Under the pieces are notes generated by a model. The model saw only the letters and a list, made by a program, of their open reading frames with translations, had not been told where the DNA came from and searched no databases. Both the position numbers and the translations under genes were made by a program. A DNA stretch of 59,033 nucleotides from Pseudobdellovibrionaceae bacterium (GTDB lineage Bacteria; Bdellovibrionota; Bdellovibrionia; Bdellovibrionales; UBA1609). Numbering within the stretch: position 1 is the first letter of the stretch; each line of letters begins with the position of its first letter. This document shows, in pieces, positions 30,948-40,673 of this stretch. The stretch spans positions 1 to 59,033 of the forward strand of contig JAAOIK010000016.1 in the NCBI GenBank assembly GCA_015163855.1, given 5' to 3'.

Positions 30948-31588
30948 AAAAACAAAAAATAGCTCCTAGTATATTATCTGCTAATTTTTCCAAATTGGGA
31001 GAAGAAATACTTCTGTTAGAACAATCAGGGGCTGATCTTTTGCATGTGGATGTTATGGATGGTGTTTTTGTTCCTAATTTAACTTTTGGTGCGCCAGTAT
31101 TAAAAGATATTAAACATTTAACAAAATTAAAGTTTGATGTGCATCTTATGATTACTAATCCAGAAAATTTATTAAAAAGCTTTATAAAGGCGGGGGCCGA
31201 CTACTTAACTATTCATGTAGAGGCTAGCAAAAATATTGAAGCCTGTTTAAAAACAATTAAAGATTCGGGAGTTAAGGCGGGAATATCCTTAAAGCCAGGT
31301 ACAAAGTTAGATGCAATAATTCCTTATTTGCATTTAGTAGATTTAGTACTAATTATGACTGTAGAGCCAGGTTTTGGTGGACAAAGTTTTTTACTAGAGC
31401 AAGTGAGTAAGTTGCAAGAACTTAAAAAGTACATCTGTGAAAATCATTTAGATATAGAAATTTCTGTAGACGGCGGCATTAATTTAAAAACTGCTAAACT
31501 TTGCCAAGATGCTGATATATTAGTTGCAGGAAGCTATATTTTTCAAAACGATTATAAGTTACAAATTCAATCTTTGCGTTCCGTTTAA
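30944..31588 (+). CDS. rpe: Ribulose-phosphate 3-epimerase
   Basis: Interconverts ribulose 5-phosphate and xylulose 5-phosphate in the pentose phosphate pathway. The TIM barrel shows PSILSANF (7-14), HVDVMDGVFVPNLTFG (about 35-50), DVHLMI, EPGFGGQSF (about 142-150) and SVDGGIN (about 174-180), covering all metal and phosphate-binding residues. 214 residues is normal. The start overlaps the ldcA stop by 4 nt, and the stop lies 7 nt from that of the convergent hutH. Confidence 0.96.
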   Translation: MKKQKIAPSILSANFSKLGEEILLLEQSGADLLHVDVMDGVFVPNLTFGAPVLKDIKHLTKLKFDVHLMITNPENLLKSFIKAGADYLTIHVEASKNIEACLKTIKDSGVKAGISLKPGTKLDAIIPYLHLVDLVLIMTVEPGFGGQSFLLEQVSKLQELKKYICENHLDIEISVDGGINLKTAKLCQDADILVAGSYIFQNDYKLQIQSLRSV

Positions 31589-31595
31589 AAAGATC

Positions 31596-33155
31596 TTAAA
31601 GTTTTTTTAAAAGCTCTTCGTTTTGAATGTGAGCATAAATTTTTTGTATATCTTCAGAAAAATTTCTGTCTTGTTCTGCGTAGGGAACAATGGTTCTAAT
31701 AAAAGTATAAATTTTTAATACTCCCGCAGCAGGGGATAATGGTTTTAATAAATCCAAAGCTTGGCAAGCACATAGTAATTCCATGGCGGCTACTTGTTGT
31801 GTATTTTTTATAACGGTTCTTAGTTTTCGGCTAGCAATACTTCCCATGCTAACATGGTCTTCTTTGTCTACAGAGGTAGGAATGCTGTCTACAGAAGCGG
31901 GAAAGGATTGGGTTTTATTTTCGCTAACTAAAGAAGCTGCAGCCACTTGTACAATCATCATTCCGCTGTTTAATCCGCCTTGGCTAGTTAAAAAAGCGGG
32001 CAAATCACTCATGCTAGGGTTAATCATTTGAGCAATTCTTCTTTCAGAGATATTTGATAAAGAGGTTGTAGCTATGGTTAAAAAATCTAAAGCCATAGCA
32101 ACAGGCTCTCCGTGAAAATTTCCACAAGATAAAATTTTATTTTCTTTAGAAAATACCAAAGGGTTGTCTGTGCTAGAGTTGGCCTCAATTTCTAAAGTTT
32201 TTTGCGCATAGTTTAAACTTTGTTTAAAGGCTCCGTGTACAGCAGGCAAGCATCGCAAAGAGTAGGCATCTTGCACTTTCAAGCAATCTTTGTGACTTTC
32301 TGCTAAGGAAGAGGTTTCGCCTAATAAATTTAAAATATGTTTTGCAGTTTCTGCTTCGCCGTAATGAGGGCGTTCTTGAAAAATAATAGGGTCAAAGGCA
32401 CTTCGGCTTCCACGCAAGGCTTCTAAAGACATGGCTCCTGCCAAATCCATAACTTTTATTAGCTGTTGTGCTTTGTAAATATTTAACAAGCCTACGGCAG
32501 TCATTGCTTGGCAGCCATTAATTAAAGCTAAACCTTCTTTAAATTGTAAAGTTAGGGGGGTAATATTTTTTTCTTTTAAGGCGGCTTCGGTTTTTTGTGT
32601 TTGAGTGACTTCGCGAAAGTAATATTCTTCTACAGTTTTTTTTGTTGTACTTTGCAATACCTTGCCCTCTCCAATTAAAGATAAAGCTAAGTGAGATAGG
32701 GGGGCTAGGTCTCCGCTAGCTCCAACGCTGCCTTGTTCGGGTATGGCTGGATAAATTTTATGGTTTAAAAAATCAATTAAGGACTGAACCACCTCGACTC
32801 TAATTCCGCTTTTTCCTCTAGCAAGGGCGTTTGCGCGTAAAAATATTATAGCCCGCACTTCTGCAATGGAAAAATAAGACCCCACTCCCGCGGAGTGTGA
32901 GCGAATAAGATTTTTTTGTAATTGCTGAATATCTTTTTGTGGTATTTTTATTTTACTAAAAGCTCCAAAGCCAGTATTTACCCCATAGATAGTTTGTTGT
33001 TTTTGTTTCTCTGTTATAAAGTTGCGCGATTCTTTTATAGCAAGTATGGCGGAATCAGAAAGTTGTATTTTGCAATTTTCATTGGTAGCCACCTTCCATA
33101 AAAGATCGGTGGTGATGTCGCTTCCGGTTAATAAAATTACTTCATTTTTTTTCAT
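31596..33155 (-). CDS. hutH: Histidine ammonia-lyase
   Basis: Deaminates histidine to urocanate. The MIO-forming triad is in GSVGASGDLAPLSH (about 141-154). Family motifs YGVNTGFGAFS (about 58-68), NPSMSDLPAFL (about 388) and EDHVSMGS near 431-438 are present. Length 519 is right. It is the last gene of a minus-strand run after speA (16-nt gap). The rest of a histidine-use pathway (hutU, hutI) is not in the window, so it may supply ammonia or urocanate from elsewhere. Other MIO-family aminomutases and lyases share the fold, but the overall match is best with HutH. Confidence 0.92.
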   Translation of the reverse strand: MKKNEVILLTGSDITTDLLWKVATNENCKIQLSDSAILAIKESRNFITEKQKQQTIYGVNTGFGAFSKIKIPQKDIQQLQKNLIRSHSAGVGSYFSIAEVRAIIFLRANALARGKSGIRVEVVQSLIDFLNHKIYPAIPEQGSVGASGDLAPLSHLALSLIGEGKVLQSTTKKTVEEYYFREVTQTQKTEAALKEKNITPLTLQFKEGLALINGCQAMTAVGLLNIYKAQQLIKVMDLAGAMSLEALRGSRSAFDPIIFQERPHYGEAETAKHILNLLGETSSLAESHKDCLKVQDAYSLRCLPAVHGAFKQSLNYAQKTLEIEANSSTDNPLVFSKENKILSCGNFHGEPVAMALDFLTIATTSLSNISERRIAQMINPSMSDLPAFLTSQGGLNSGMMIVQVAAASLVSENKTQSFPASVDSIPTSVDKEDHVSMGSIASRKLRTVIKNTQQVAAMELLCACQALDLLKPLSPAAGVLKIYTFIRTIVPYAEQDRNFSEDIQKIYAHIQNEELLKKL

Positions 33156-33171
33156 TTGTTTTCTTTGGGTT

Positions 33172-35049
33172 TTAGTTCAGGTAAGTGTAAGAGGTAATCA
33201 TACTTTGGTAATTTTTCATAAACTGCCTAGCTTCTAAGTGGGTCATGGTTTTATTGTTCAAGCTTTGTTCGCAAATTTTTCTCATGGATTCTATTAGGCT
33301 ATGTTCGTTATACTCCACATACTTTAACACTTCTGAAATAGAATTTCCATAAACTAAATGTTTTATTTCATAAGATTTTTTAGTGCTTTCAATATGTACG
33401 GCATGAGTATCGCCAAATAAGTTATGTAAATCTCCAAGAATTTCTTGATAAGCCCCTATTAAAAAGACTCCCAAAAAGTAATCGCTATTTTTTTTATAGG
33501 TATGAACAGGTATGTAGTTTTGTGTGGGCTGTTCGGAATTTTTAGAAATAAAATTAGTAATTTTTCCATCAGAGTCGCAAGTTAAATCGGCAATAACAGC
33601 TCTTTGGGTAGGTTCTTTGTCCAATTGATGAATGGGCATAATGGGAAAGACTTGTTTAATAGCCCATGCATCAGGTATGGATTGAAATAAAGAAAAATTT
33701 CCAAAATAAGTGCTAGTTAACTTATCGCTTAATTGTTTGTATATGGGTTTTAAAGTGGCCTTTCCTTCGGCTAATTTATGAATCTTTTTACAGCTTTTTA
33801 AAAAGAGCTCTTCTGCCTTGGCCTTTTGCGGTAAAGTAATGTGTCCATAGCTAAAAAGTTGAGTAATATCTTTTTGTTTCTCTGTTAGATCATGAAAGTA
33901 CTCATTGATGTTAGATAAATTAACATGATTGTAAATGTCAAAAAGCTCTTTAATTAAGGCAATGTCTTTGGGTTGTTTTGTAGGTAATTTTTTTTTCTCT
34001 CCAACAGAGTTGCGCCCTAAAATATTAAAAATCAAAACAGAGCTGTGAGCGGTTAAGGCTCTTCCTGACTCTGTAATAATATGAGGATGAGGAACTTTGT
34101 TTTCGTCGCATACAGATTGAATAGTAAAAACCACATCATTGGCATACTCTTGTTCTGTATAGTTAGTAGCTCCTAATTGTGGATCGTCAGAGCCATAGTG
34201 AACTCCTAAGCCTCCTCCTACATCAATAATTTCTGGTGTAGCGCCTAACTTATACATTTCTGTAAAAAATCGAGCGCCCTCTTTTAAGACACTTTTAATA
34301 GATAAAATACTAGAAACTTGTGAGCCCATATGAAAGTGCATTAGTTTTAAAGATTTTAATAAATTATGTTTTTTAAGTTTTTCTATGCTGTCTATTATTT
34401 CTGTGGCATTTAGCCCAAACTTAGATGTATTAGAGGCCTCGTTCCATCGGCTTGCGCTAGAGGAGGTTAGCTTTATGCGCAGTCCAATTAAGGGGGTTAT
34501 GTTTAGCTCTTTGCTTAGGCGTATAATAATGTCTAACTCTTCTCTTCGGTCCACCACAACATAAATTTTTTTTCCTAGCTTTAATGATAGAAGGGCGGTT
34601 TTAATATAATCGGCATCTTTAAAACCATTGCAGATAATAGGGTTGTTGTGAAAGTTAAGCGCTAAGGCAATTAAAAGCTCTGGCTTACTTCCGCATTCCA
34701 CTCCGCTGGAAAAGGGATTACTAAATTTTGCAATATCACGCACAAGATGCTTTTCTTGATTAACTTTAATGGGGTAAATGTAGTGATAGTTTCCTGTGTA
34801 ATTATATTCTTTTATCGCTTTGTGAAAGCAGTGATTTAGCAGTGCTAAGCGAGCTTCTAAAATTTCTGGAAAGCGAATTAGCAAAGGGGCTTGTACATCT
34901 CTCAATTTTAAATCTTGAGTGAGTTGATAAAGGTCTATGTTGGAGTGTTTTAGCTTTACCTCTAAAGAGCCGTTTTTATTAATGGAGAAAAAATCTTTTC
35001 CCCATTGCTGTAGGGAGTATAGTTTTTCGCTATCTTTGGTGTTCCACAT
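33172..35049 (-). CDS. speA: Biosynthetic arginine decarboxylase
   Basis: PLP-dependent decarboxylase of the alanine-racemase fold, converting arginine to agmatine. The 625-residue length fits biosynthetic SpeA. Markers are YPIKVNQ with the PLP lysine (about 92-98), GVECGSKPELL (about 115-125), LMHFHMGSQ (about 237-245), DVGGGLGVHYG (about 272-282) and ITESGRALTAH (about 315-325). Agmatinase at 20507-21436 completes putrescine synthesis. It sits 4 nt after a putative lipoprotein gene and 16 nt before hutH, probably one transcript. Confidence 0.96.
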   Translation of the reverse strand: MWNTKDSEKLYSLQQWGKDFFSINKNGSLEVKLKHSNIDLYQLTQDLKLRDVQAPLLIRFPEILEARLALLNHCFHKAIKEYNYTGNYHYIYPIKVNQEKHLVRDIAKFSNPFSSGVECGSKPELLIALALNFHNNPIICNGFKDADYIKTALLSLKLGKKIYVVVDRREELDIIIRLSKELNITPLIGLRIKLTSSSASRWNEASNTSKFGLNATEIIDSIEKLKKHNLLKSLKLMHFHMGSQVSSILSIKSVLKEGARFFTEMYKLGATPEIIDVGGGLGVHYGSDDPQLGATNYTEQEYANDVVFTIQSVCDENKVPHPHIITESGRALTAHSSVLIFNILGRNSVGEKKKLPTKQPKDIALIKELFDIYNHVNLSNINEYFHDLTEKQKDITQLFSYGHITLPQKAKAEELFLKSCKKIHKLAEGKATLKPIYKQLSDKLTSTYFGNFSLFQSIPDAWAIKQVFPIMPIHQLDKEPTQRAVIADLTCDSDGKITNFISKNSEQPTQNYIPVHTYKKNSDYFLGVFLIGAYQEILGDLHNLFGDTHAVHIESTKKSYEIKHLVYGNSISEVLKYVEYNEHSLIESMRKICEQSLNNKTMTHLEARQFMKNYQSMITSYTYLN

Positions 35050-35053
35050 ATTA

Positions 35054-35605
35054 CTACTTAACTAAATGAGCAATAGTGCTATTTCCTAGAAAGCTATAAA
35101 ATATTAATTTTGAAGATGAATTTATTTGATTAGGGTGAATATTAAATTTTACAAAAAAGCCTTTAGAAAAACTGTTATGAAAGGGAAATAAAAAATGAGT
35201 TTGTTCTTGTGCAAAAGGCGAAGCTAAAATTTTTGAAGAATATTTTTTATTATTAGTTTGTAAAGTAATATTCCAAACTTTTTGGTTGCGCAAATTTTTA
35301 TAATTAAAGTTAGAGGTGTATAGGCTAACAAAAAAAATAACATAATCTTTTGCAAGCAGTAACTGCGTGTTGTTTGTTGTTGCAGAAGAACTTACCGACT
35401 GCAATTGCTTTTTTAAAGCCGTTTGTATTTTTTCTTGATTTAGCCACAAGGCTTTTACAGTGTAAACGCTATCAAAAGAATTATATATATTTTTTATTTT
35501 CACTTCTTTTTTTAAAGTACTAGAGTGCTTAGTGTAGAGTGGTTGTAAAAGCGAGCCAGACTGACAAGAATTTAAAAATAAGAATAAAGTAAAAAATAAT
35601 TTCAT
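35054..35605 (-). CDS. Putative lipoprotein of unknown function
   Basis: I chose the ATG at 35605, which has AGGAA about 5 nt upstream, gives the start MKLFFTLFLFLNSCQSGS, and removes overlap with the lipase gene; an upstream in-frame start at 35647 would prepend an unlikely polar segment. LNSC is an acceptable lipobox, with Cys 15 as the acylation site. The mature part (about 168 residues) is polar with beta character (VYTVKALWLNQ, YVIFFVSLYTS, WNITLQTNN). No family recognised. It lies between a lipase gene and speA. Confidence 0.68.
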   Translation of the reverse strand: MKLFFTLFLFLNSCQSGSLLQPLYTKHSSTLKKEVKIKNIYNSFDSVYTVKALWLNQEKIQTALKKQLQSVSSSATTNNTQLLLAKDYVIFFVSLYTSNFNYKNLRNQKVWNITLQTNNKKYSSKILASPFAQEQTHFLFPFHNSFSKGFFVKFNIHPNQINSSSKLIFYSFLGNSTIAHLVK

Positions 35606-35624
35606 AGGGTTCCTGGTTTGTTGG

Positions 35625-36464
35625 TTACTGTGGTAAATTTTCTGCAAACTCTATAAAATCTGTATATACTTGTTCTTTTTCTATGTCATTTAAAACTTCA
35701 TGTTCGCTGTTTAAATAGACTTTTAGATGCTTAGATTTTGCAGGTATTTTTTCAAACATTTGTGTAGTTTTTTTAAAATCTACTATTTTATCTATTCCAG
35801 AAGCTTGAATAAGAGTGGGTTTATGTAAGGTTAAAAGCGGTTTTTGTGCTTTGGCGTATGCGGTGTCCATTATATGAAATAAATAAGGAGAAATTTTATG
35901 ATGCCTGTAAGGGTCGTTGTAGGCGTTTTTTTGTATTTTTTTGTCAGAAGTCAGTTGGCTTGTGGGAATATTGTGTTTGATAGCTAATTGTGGAAAATAC
36001 CTTAAGCCAATATGGGCCAAAATCAGTTTCCACTTTGAGCCGGAGTCTTTTACTCCCATGGCTGGCGAACTTAAGCTTAAGGCGTCTACTTTTTGTTCTA
36101 TGCTTTTTGTCCAGGACAGCACATTAATGCAGGCACCCAAAGAATGAGCAAAAGAAATTACCTTCTCTGTTGATTTTTTTTCTGCATTTATTAGGTCTAT
36201 CATTTTGTTAAGATCAGAGCTGTAACTAGATAAAGAGTCGATGCTGCCGCGATTTCCAGAACTTTTTCCATGTCCGCGTAAATCATAAGCCCAAACCTTC
36301 CAAGAGTTATCTGTTAAAAACTTGGCAAAATTTTCATAACAAGAAGAATGCTCGTTCCAACCATGGGTAATTAAAACATGTCCTTTTAAAGGGGCTTTGC
36401 CACTCCATGTTTGGTAAAAAATAGTATGTTGTTTGTTGGATAAGTAAGACTCGAACAATTGCAT
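35625..36464 (-). CDS. Alpha/beta hydrolase, monoacylglycerol lipase-like
   Basis: 279 residues. The serine hydrolase motifs are HGWNEHS (oxyanion-hole region, about 30-36), AYDLRGHGKSSG (about 59-70) and the nucleophile elbow AHSLGA (about 106-111), with Asp in GIDKIVD (about 226-232) and His in NSEHEVLND (about 252-260). The DLRGHGxSxG pattern and length match the monoglyceride lipase/lysophospholipase group. No signal peptide. The substrate is inferred. It heads the minus-strand run lipase-lipoprotein-speA-hutH. Confidence 0.85.
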   Translation of the reverse strand: MQLFESYLSNKQHTIFYQTWSGKAPLKGHVLITHGWNEHSSCYENFAKFLTDNSWKVWAYDLRGHGKSSGNRGSIDSLSSYSSDLNKMIDLINAEKKSTEKVISFAHSLGACINVLSWTKSIEQKVDALSLSSPAMGVKDSGSKWKLILAHIGLRYFPQLAIKHNIPTSQLTSDKKIQKNAYNDPYRHHKISPYLFHIMDTAYAKAQKPLLTLHKPTLIQASGIDKIVDFKKTTQMFEKIPAKSKHLKVYLNSEHEVLNDIEKEQVYTDFIEFAENLPQ

Positions 36465-36614
36465 GAAAATCCTTTCTTTTTTTTAGTGTAAACCGATGTG
36501 TAACTCACCGCAACACATATTTTCAACATTTGTTTTCCTTTTTTAAAGCTTCTATTATTAAAGAGGAGCCTTTGTGGCGTCATAAATAGAAATATACTAC
36601 CAAGGGACTATTGG

Positions 36615-37754
36615 TTGAATAAAAAATTACAAACGATACTTTTTTTTGCAGGTCTGCTGGGCTTTTTAATTAGCGCTTTCGTTATTTTTCAATTTAAAAA
36701 AGAAATTGTACAAGACAGGGCGCGGATTTCTATGCAGGTTTTACAGTCGGCTATTAGTTCACAATACTGGATATTACAACAACAGGTATTGCAATTGGCT
36801 AAGACAGAGGGGCAATTGCATAAGGGAGCTCAAGGAGATGAGTCCACAAGTTTGTCTAACAGCGGTATTCCATTTTTAGCGCTATTAAATACAAAGGGCG
36901 ACAAAAGGTTTTCGTGGTTTACAACAAATACTTCTGAATTTGATCAACCGAAAGTAGTGAAAAGCATTTTACAGCAAACACATTTTTATTTATCTAAAAA
37001 TTCTATAAAAGAAAGGGGCTCGTCGCCTGCTATTTTTCCGGTAAAAGTTTTAAAGCAAATCTATTTTGTTTTAGTTTTGCCCTACACAGAAAAAAAATCT
37101 TCGCTACGGGCTTTGGCGGTATTGCCTAAGTTAAGTTTTATTTCTTGGCTGCCTTTGCAAGAAACTAAAACTTCGTTTAGTTTATTAAATCCCTCATCAG
37201 ATATTATTAGCCATGGTAATTACTCTTATATAGCAAAAAAAATATCAGCACCTTGGGCAATAGAACAAAATCAAATGGGTTTGTTAGAGGGGCAACAGTT
37301 TAATTATAAAAATTCTGATTTTTATTTTCAAGTATTTGCTAAAATAGAGGGAAGCCCTTTGTTGTTAAGCGCAAGTTGGAAATTATATTTTTGGCCATTA
37401 TTTTTTCAGTTATTGGCTATCTTTATAGGTGTGTTTGTATTGGCCCCTTATTTTATTTTAACTTTTTTTGCTAAAAAAAAGCAGCCATCAATACAGAAAG
37501 ATTTTTTTAAAAAAGAGGAAGATAGTAAAAGCGATCAACAACACAAGTCGCCCAACCTAGAGGCCCCTGCAAAAGAGTCGTCGTTACTTGATCAACAAAC
37601 AGAATTAATTTCTTTGCAAGAACTTCCTGCCCATTCTTCTATTATTAAAGATTTAAAAAATTTAATTGATGATTTAGATCAAAAACCTTTAAATGAAGAA
37701 GGCTTAGAAAACGCATCGAATTTATCAGAGAAGAAGCAGGAACAAGGACTGTAA
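36615..37754 (+). CDS. Two-span membrane protein upstream of the MCE transporter genes
   Basis: I do not recognise this family. It starts at TTG, with AAGGG 8 nt upstream. The 379-residue protein has a first membrane segment (about 7-26), a roughly 225-residue extracytoplasmic part rich in beta strands (QYWILQQQVLQLAKTEG opens with a helix, as in sensor domains), a second membrane segment (about 260-285, LYFWPLFFQLLAIFIGVFV), and a 90-residue acidic, Gln/Ser-rich cytoplasmic tail. This topology is that of a sensor without a kinase or methyl-accepting module. It precedes mlaE by 3 nt, so it is probably a partner of the lipid-transport system. Confidence 0.72.
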   Translation: MNKKLQTILFFAGLLGFLISAFVIFQFKKEIVQDRARISMQVLQSAISSQYWILQQQVLQLAKTEGQLHKGAQGDESTSLSNSGIPFLALLNTKGDKRFSWFTTNTSEFDQPKVVKSILQQTHFYLSKNSIKERGSSPAIFPVKVLKQIYFVLVLPYTEKKSSLRALAVLPKLSFISWLPLQETKTSFSLLNPSSDIISHGNYSYIAKKISAPWAIEQNQMGLLEGQQFNYKNSDFYFQVFAKIEGSPLLLSASWKLYFWPLFFQLLAIFIGVFVLAPYFILTFFAKKKQPSIQKDFFKKEEDSKSDQQHKSPNLEAPAKESSLLDQQTELISLQELPAHSSIIKDLKNLIDDLDQKPLNEEGLENASNLSEKKQEQGL

Positions 37755-37757
37755 GTT

Positions 37758-38513
37758 ATGCCCAATCTACTTCGTTTAATTTTTCAAATTGGTACTTTTT
37801 CTAGATTTTGCAAAAAAGCAATATTCAATATTTTTAGAAAACCTTTTCGCATGGATAGCTACCTTGAACATTTTGATTTTGTAGTGAACCAGTCTTTGTG
37901 GATTATCCTTTTAACAGGAATTTTTACAGGAATGGCCTTGGCTCATCAAATGTATTTAGGTTTTATTCGTTTTAATGCAGCTGATTTAGTGGGACCTCTT
38001 GTGGCTGTTGGAGTAGCTAGAGAGTTGGGGCCTGTTCTTGCCGGATTAATTGTGTCTGCCCGAGCGGGAGGAGCTATGGCAGCAAGATTAGGATCCATGC
38101 GAGTAAGTACGCAGATTGATGCTTTGGAAGTTATGGGCGTTAACCCTATACAGTTTTTAGTTTCTCCTCGTGTGCTGGCAGGCTTTTTAGGTTTGCCTAT
38201 TTTATGTGCGGTGTTTGATTTAATTGCAATTATAGGGGCGTATTTAATTTGTATCGGGTTACTTTCTTTAGACCCAGCGGTGTTTTGGCAACAAATTCAA
38301 AACTTATTTAAAATGTCAGATGTTTATGAAGGACTATTTAAATCATTAATTTTTGGAGGAACTTTTTCTTTAATTTGTTGTTATAAAGGCTACTTTGTTA
38401 AAGGTGGCGCTAAAGGAGTTGGGGATAGTACAAACTTAGGGATTGTTTATAGCATGGTAACTATTATTATTATGGATTTCTTTTTGTCTAATTTAATCAA
38501 GTTGGTAAGGTAA
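37758..38513 (+). CDS. mlaE: MCE-system ABC permease (MlaE family)
   Basis: Inner-membrane permease of a phospholipid transport system. The 251-residue protein has the family pattern: amphipathic N-terminal helix, about five membrane helices, and the strongly conserved block VARELGPVLAGLIVSARAGGA (about 87-107) with GSMRVSTQIDALEVMGVNP directly after it. It lies 2 nt before mlaF and is the first core gene of mlaE-mlaF-mlaD. It implies lipid exchange between the two membranes. Transport direction is not shown by the sequence. Confidence 0.93.
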   Translation: MPNLLRLIFQIGTFSRFCKKAIFNIFRKPFRMDSYLEHFDFVVNQSLWIILLTGIFTGMALAHQMYLGFIRFNAADLVGPLVAVGVARELGPVLAGLIVSARAGGAMAARLGSMRVSTQIDALEVMGVNPIQFLVSPRVLAGFLGLPILCAVFDLIAIIGAYLICIGLLSLDPAVFWQQIQNLFKMSDVYEGLFKSLIFGGTFSLICCYKGYFVKGGAKGVGDSTNLGIVYSMVTIIIMDFFLSNLIKLVR

Positions 38514-38515
38514 TT

Positions 38516-39286
38516 ATGTCAGTCACACCGATTATAGAAGTTATTAAGTTATCGAAACAATTTAGCAAGGACGGAGATTTTGTTTTAAATAATTTAAGTT
38601 TAAGTATTCCCAAAAATACTTTTACTGCAATTATCGGATACAGTGGTACAGGAAAAAGTGTTTTTTTAAGACAAATATTAGGTTTAGACAGGGCTACATC
38701 GGGTATAGTTAGGGTTTTTGGAAAAGAATTACACCAAATGGAACCGGATAAATTAAATGCATTTAGGCAAAATTTAGGTGTTGTGTTTCAAGACTCTGCT
38801 TTGTTTGATGACATGACGGTTTTAGAAAATGTTTGTTTTCCACTTAAAGAACATCGACAAGCTATGTCTGTGGAAGAGAGGCAATTAATTGGTGCAAAAA
38901 AATTAAAACTATCAGGATTAAATGAAGAACATTTTTCTAAGCTTCCAGAGGCTTTAAGTGGAGGAATGAAAAGAAGAGTGGCTTTGGCAAGAGCTTTGGT
39001 TTTAGAGCCAAAAATTTTAATTTATGATGAACCCACAACAGGTTTAGACCCAGTGTTAAGACACAAAGTGGATGAATTAATTGCAGTTACTCACAAAAGA
39101 AGGTCGTCCACTACTTTGGTCGTAACTCATGATTTGTTATCGGCATTGCATTCTGCTGATCATATTGTAATGTTAAATGCAGGCACAGTACTGTTTCAAG
39201 GTTCTGTGCCAGAGTTTTTAAAGTCTTCGGATAATTTAGTGGCTTCTTTTAGAGAGCAGGGGTTGGGTGAGTATGGAAAAAATTAA
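38516..39286 (+). CDS. mlaF: MCE-system ABC ATPase (MlaF family)
   Basis: ATP-binding subunit that powers the MlaE permease. Walker A GYSGTGKS (about 42-49), Q-loop VFQDSALFDDM, signature LSGGMKRRVALARAL (about 144-158) and Walker B ILIYDEPTTGLDP (about 164-176) are all present, with an H-loop VTHD. LSGGMKRR is typical of the MlaF group. 256 residues is normal. Its last codons overlap the start of mlaD. Confidence 0.95.
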   Translation: MSVTPIIEVIKLSKQFSKDGDFVLNNLSLSIPKNTFTAIIGYSGTGKSVFLRQILGLDRATSGIVRVFGKELHQMEPDKLNAFRQNLGVVFQDSALFDDMTVLENVCFPLKEHRQAMSVEERQLIGAKKLKLSGLNEEHFSKLPEALSGGMKRRVALARALVLEPKILIYDEPTTGLDPVLRHKVDELIAVTHKRRSSTTLVVTHDLLSALHSADHIVMLNAGTVLFQGSVPEFLKSSDNLVASFREQGLGEYGKN

Positions 39287-40640
39287 ATCCAAAGAGTTTA
39301 AGGTTGGTATAAGCCTTGTTATTTTTTTATCTATTCTTGCATTATTTTCTATTAAAATTGCAGGCGGTGGGTACTCTACCTCTTCGGGGCATGCGCATTG
39401 GTTTTTAATTAGCGATGCTACAGGCATTATTGGCAATAGTTATGTAAAAATTTCTGGAGTTCCCGTGGGTCATGTGGAATCTATAGGTTTAAGCAGTGGT
39501 AAAGCTAGGCTAAACTTATTAATTCAAGGAGAAACAAAAATTCCAGTAGACAGTTATGTGGAAATTAGAGCAAAGGGTATTTTAGGGGCAAAGTATGTGG
39601 GCTTAGTTTTAGGAAAAGATAGAAAAAATTTTCTTGCTCCAGGTTCCGAAATAAAAAGAGTAAAAGTTAAGGGATCTATTTCTGATTTCTTAAACAAAGT
39701 GGGGGAAGTTTCTCACTCCATACAAAAATTATCTAGTAGCTTTGAAAGAGCGATTATAGGGGATGATGAATCAAACCCTCTCATCTCACAAATCATACAA
39801 AATGTTAATTTATTAACAAAGGTTTTATTAAAAGTAACCTCGGACAACCAGGGTAAAATTGATAGTACTGTTAATAATTTGCATTATATATCTATGCAAC
39901 TACGAAAAGTGTTTTCTTCAGAAAAAGATGGAGGTAGTTGGGGTCGGTTAAAAGATGGGTTATTAAAATTTTCTAATTCTTTAGAGTCGATTAATAGCAT
40001 TGTAGAAAAAGTAGACCGAGGCGAAGGGACTATCGGTAAATTAATAAATGATGAAGGAACTATTAATAAGGTTAATTCGGCATTAGAAAAAGTTAGTAGT
40101 TTATTGGGAGGGGTGGGCGAGTTAAAAACCGAAGTGGATTTTCATTCTGAATATTTGACTGCGGCACAAGAATTTAAATCTTTTGTTGGTATAAAGTTGC
40201 AACCAGGGTCTAATCGGCATTATGAGCTAGCTGTTGTAAACACGCCAGCGGGAACAACGACTCGAACAATTACTAGAATAGAAGAGGGGGGAAGCTCTTC
40301 TGTGCAAACCGAGTACAAAACAGTAGAGAGTTTAAAATTTAATGCTTTATTAGCAAAAACCTATTCTGACTTTACTTTACGAGGAGGCTTAATAGAAAGT
40401 TCTGGTGGTTTTGCAGTGGACTATCACCCCATAGAGTCTCTTGAATTGTCTGTACAAGCCTTTAACTTTAAGGAGCTCAATTTAAAAACCACTTTTAAAT
40501 ATATTCCTTTAAAAAGTTTGTATGTTTATGGAGGGCAAGAAAGTGCCTTTAAAAAAGCAGGGCCAGAGTCTAATTATTTTGTAGGAATGGGTATTTTTAT
40601 TAACAGTAACGACCTAAGCTTGTTACGCTTTTTAAGGTAA
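39267..40640 (+). CDS. mlaD: MCE-domain substrate-binding protein (MlaD family)
   Basis: Periplasmic lipid-binding subunit anchored in the inner membrane. One membrane helix (about 12-28) is followed by the MCE domain, containing GNSYVKISGVPVGHVESIGL and IPVDSYVEIRAKGILG (about 50-115). Then comes a helical region (about 125-270) with a DNQGKIDSTVNNL repeat-like stretch, then beta-rich sequence ending in a segment that reads like outer-membrane barrel strands (LRGGLIES, VDYHPIESLELSVQ). At 457 residues it is far longer than E. coli MlaD (about 180). It starts at GTG 39267; ATG 39273 is a good alternative. Confidence 0.88.
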   Translation: MSMEKIKSKEFKVGISLVIFLSILALFSIKIAGGGYSTSSGHAHWFLISDATGIIGNSYVKISGVPVGHVESIGLSSGKARLNLLIQGETKIPVDSYVEIRAKGILGAKYVGLVLGKDRKNFLAPGSEIKRVKVKGSISDFLNKVGEVSHSIQKLSSSFERAIIGDDESNPLISQIIQNVNLLTKVLLKVTSDNQGKIDSTVNNLHYISMQLRKVFSSEKDGGSWGRLKDGLLKFSNSLESINSIVEKVDRGEGTIGKLINDEGTINKVNSALEKVSSLLGGVGELKTEVDFHSEYLTAAQEFKSFVGIKLQPGSNRHYELAVVNTPAGTTTRTITRIEEGGSSSVQTEYKTVESLKFNALLAKTYSDFTLRGGLIESSGGFAVDYHPIESLELSVQAFNFKELNLKTTFKYIPLKSLYVYGGQESAFKKAGPESNYFVGMGIFINSNDLSLLRFLR

Positions 40641-40673
40641 GCGCATTAGCATAAAAGTAATAGCTAGGAATAT